Positions 31,601-32,120 of a stretch of 32,120 nt of DNA are shown here, one piece after another; the stretch's first letter is position 1, and each line of letters begins with the position of its first letter. Under the pieces are notes generated by a model. That model did not search any database. It saw only the letters and a program-made list of their open reading frames with translations, and was not told where the DNA came from. The stretch covers positions 1 to 32,120 of the forward strand of contig CAMAWN010000051.1 in the NCBI GenBank assembly GCA_945861865.1, given 5' to 3'. The translations under genes and the position numbers were made by a program. The DNA comes from Candidatus Kuenenia stuttgartensis. Lineage in GTDB: Bacteria; Planctomycetota; Planctomycetia; Planctomycetales; Planctomycetaceae.

Positions 31601-32120
31601 CGAAGGTGATGTCGTCGTCGGCCGTGATCGTGATGTTGCCGCTGGTCGAAACGATCGAATGGTTGTTGACGAGGTCGGCGGACGCTCCGTTGGCGTGAAT
31701 CACAATCGCTCCCGCCAGGCTGCTGACTCCCGTTTGTGAATCTTCGATCGTGATCGTGCCGTTCGTGGTGTTGAGCGTCACAGTGCCTGTGGCCGCGCTC
31801 TGCGTGAGTTGCCGCACAATCATCGCATCGCTTTCGAGCAGATCGACATGACCGCTATTCGTGTTCGTCAGCACCAGGTTGCTGATCGTCGTTTCGATCG
31901 CACCGGCGCTGCCGACACCAGAAAACGCGCTGATCGTCGTCCGAGCACTCGCGCTATTCGCGACGATCTCAACATGCGCGTCGCCACCATCGACCACTCC
32001 ACCGGCCGAAGTCGTGATCGACACGGCGGACGTGGTGTTGTTGGTCGTGGCCAATCCGCCGATCGTGATGTCGCCATCCGTGCTGAGCGTGATCGTTCCG
32101 CTGCCGGCGTCCCAGATCGC
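25695..32120 (-). CDS. Giant modular surface protein with C-terminal matrixin-like metallopeptidase domain (5'-truncated)
   Basis: At least 2141 aa; the frame is open to the right edge, so the start lies outside the window. Modules from N to C: (1) Thr/Ser/Asp-rich beta repeats (about 32120-29700) with 'GNITITADDDITFDATSDIT'-type motifs; (2) four ~160-residue galactose-binding/malectin-like modules (about 29425-28945, 28600-28125, 27795-27305 and 26985-26500), each starting 'RR(Y/F)DFN', with a central 'GYGW' (FGW or GYGF in two) and 'GD..AS.D', and ending 'W..N(G/S)(L/V)(E/D)I'; (3) Ig-like linkers between them with 'LTADG.T.D'; (4) a metallopeptidase-like domain (~26450-26050) with HELGHIAGYGD at 26123-26091 and a downstream Met-containing 'NSLMAGEL', as in metzincins whose third zinc ligand is Asp. 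An acidic/basic ~95-residue tail follows, ending FAELEAISN. It is probably secreted or surface-bound; a carbohydrate-binding protease is inference. Confidence 0.88.
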   Translation of the reverse strand, partial: AIWDAGSGTITLSTDGDITIGGLATTNNTTSAVSITTSAGGVVDGGDAHVEIVANSASARTTISAFSGVGSAGAIETTISNLVLTNTNSGHVDLLESDAMIVRQLTQSAATGTVTLNTTNGTITIEDSQTGVSSLAGAIVIHANGASADLVNNHSIVSTSGNITITADDDITFDATSDITSTSGNVVITADHDTSGAGAITMTDGSFVNAGSGTITASATGNITLSRFVTTNNTTAAVSITSTAGSLIDGGDTGGDDIVANSASARTTITTATGIGDAAGVGADRAIDTQIAILDASVTGTGSLDIDETDTLNLLDVDTANGAITVDAGGTLTATDVQSTTDSDTVDVILQTSSAGIVVTSVRIGTGASATAGDVYLNANTSITESSANTAVKVIADSLRLVTGSSSGVALEAGVVGTAQDANLLDTTVNELESSVGSGGLFLVNTQALTLIDQDLLGTGNDSLDRDNDAGATAITSTTGTVRINTTAGTLTIAELVNAAGQLASFNAVGIRSNSDGASSSSDVNAANIAFRSTNGIGTSGDELEINATSALAFINTTAGDVIIRDVAGGLVINNVDALTSSSNSVGAITITALLNSLTVSHSVTASGDILMTATDSAAVGENLTVSNTIPTVTVSSSGGNVTLQAGDNLSLQDTSTVSASNTVTLRGDFGDQDAGTGSTIQMYGTITSGQQAVVNGNGDNDTFDLNPGNTNFGAIATTMTASSILLDGLNGSDTYTVQLGRLTGGASAVAVNDSGTGTDRLTTNGTNVAEEINVFNNAANGVTQTGGYVQDITEVEQVNYNINLEFLTVNGHDGNEYFHVRPSQTASIVIDGLNTNFGSLTANTLVPGVSGDALDLQPLDNTFNFVGETFFVDGGDPATFKGVKILNLEYVALITTGTTAQRRFDFDASIDSPVTQSGYTSVVPGKLYGTVAYGSDFGWVVTAAASGDRGTTGLSSPFINSLRDFHTADSARIFRADVANGWYLVSIKSGDANASRDDLEVYNGDTNYLLVNSLNSANRQFATANYVVQVKDGTLDLRFVSGSGDPNWMINSLEIQPGRILTIGSPNPGPLTADGLTEDTFTGYEATPGALVTINAGIDTNGDFIPDVSLTVTSSDADPDLVGVQRLVDANGQWTYTIRRSSGAGSAFVAFESVLAGSVTETGSLPINYIAPEIRRYDFNDGTSPTQAPVATLSYPSGYVSVLPSDLKTSTNGYGWDTSPASLDRGPGLTDQQADLRRDAATGTASHTFTTVVGPGSYYVNVTIGDKNASRDNIIVKANSTTVLPDVDTANGKFFHNTFLVSVGSGGALNLEFSDGGGDPTWVVNGLEIRGASLVNAATFTGPGSVNSDGATTDTITTTLATALSSSTLITVSSSLGTIVSADDSVEYQGTQVLVLAGATAFTFQVQRPNISGTPTFTATAVEGSVYGTATNAGVVAYTAPASRRYDFNDASSPTQSPTNPPSGTGYQGVTPTTTYTAALGYGWITAPTGFDRTQGSSSSYSDLVRDGNTSSGPREFRIDNLGASVSFSVTVTMGDLGASHDQMSVNVVNGTGTGPTGINSPSGSVVQRTFAATSNASGTLSLQFADGGGSDNSWVVNGLELHSVTTAVTVTPPGGSLTADGTTVDSVGLSGLVSGQIYTVTASAGTLVQSDGTTFADDDSAYDGLQIVASATTGTLYLKRPTGAVTSTISVKQVTGKSLGTGTQTYAAPAVRRFDFNGSTNITAAGFTGVRGSDLYSADKGYGFVTAASDTDRGGTGYSKTTVALYEDFVSGTVSTGPRTFQIAVTNTTYDVRVYSGDKSSAHNLLQVQIEGLDDFEYSKVLASTAANVFNNSALVFTNVSDQNADGKLSIEFRDLSSSGDLTWVVNGVDIATTAADFPAAAAQALPGLTFDAHGMDAASRAKLATHVQTGETLTPDRLAPVVADAIARWSSLSLTPAQLARLTGASVRIVDMDREGDFGLAGSDQVLIDDDALGLGWHVGNSPVPANQVDLLSVVLHELGHIAGYGDLDPKLFPNSLMAGELRPGQQRDLSGFNLVTGINTASSPAVVHSVAAPTAPVTLDRSVVAGKDQRQTDSPAVVALISAVQPVLTDRTEPIATEKLETVDNPIIVNDRKRIKSQDEVFADFNRIFAELEAISN
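31321..31955. repeat. In-frame tandem repeat of about 206 codons in the giant gene
   Basis: The 17-mer GTCCGAGCACTCGCGCT occurs exactly at 31321-31337 and 31939-31955, 618 bp (206 codons) apart. The flanking sequence also matches imperfectly: both copies encode 'TTNNTT.AVSIT', then 'DGGD', then 'IVANSASARTTI'. The second unit extends to the window edge, so more copies may lie outside. Confidence 0.75.

Noticed and set aside
29700..32120. The direct repeats in the giant gene as a CRISPR array
   Set aside because: Repeats are long, in frame, imperfect and protein-coding, with no regular short repeat-spacer structure and no cas genes.

Overview
The window is almost certainly from a planctomycete (Planctomycetota, probably order Planctomycetales). 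The evidence is the set of protein families: two Tat-exported DUF1501 proteins, a DUF1080 (3-keto-disaccharide hydrolase) protein, a DUF3500-type Tat protein, a very large PQQ-type propeller protein, and two giant surface proteins, one of which has an N-terminal planctomycete-extracellular/LEPR-XLL-like motif. No rRNA or CRISPR array was seen.

Layout. (1) 1-2884 is the end of an integrative element: a truncated coiled-coil ORF at the left edge, a winged-helix-like hypothetical protein, an XRE-type HTH protein and a tyrosine recombinase. The recombinase frame runs on through a tRNA-Sec gene (selC, anticodon TCA) on the opposite strand at 2728-2821, so selC is the likely attachment site. (2) 3012-4283 is a dead IS3-family element with matching terminal inverted repeats, a frameshift and nonsense codons. 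It is followed by the orphan 3' end of an unidentified gene (4286-4563). (3) 4555-8828 is a tight minus-strand cluster, DUF1501-DUF1501-HEAT-like-DUF1080, facing away from a plus-strand DUF3500-type gene (9023-10006). (4) 10212-12281 is hslV-hslU, the two-component ATP-dependent protease, with a long inverted repeat between the genes. (5) 12597-14007 is a divergent pair, a DUF1445 putative hydro-lyase and a MOSC-domain protein. Both start codons lie inside copies of the same short repeat. (6) 14400-19178 encodes a 1592-aa membrane-anchored protein with two PQQ-like propeller regions around a helical middle. (7) 19508-32120 holds two consecutive giant genes on the minus strand. One encodes a 1964-aa protein of about 23 degenerate beta-rich repeats. 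The other is 5'-truncated, with at least 2141 aa: beta-rich repeats, then four galactose-binding/malectin-like modules, then a matrixin-like metallopeptidase motif (HELGHIAGYGD).

How it fits together. The left 4.6 kb is accessory DNA collected at selC. The middle carries envelope or exported proteins of unknown role plus the housekeeping HslVU protease. The right half is a cell-surface or secreted giant-protein locus ending in tandem terminator-like hairpins. Most long reading frames opposite the large genes are shadows of high-GC codon bias and were left out. The most unusual points are the recombinase tail encoded by antisense selC, the repeat-derived start codons at 13391 and 13537, and the modular giant protein with a terminal metallopeptidase.
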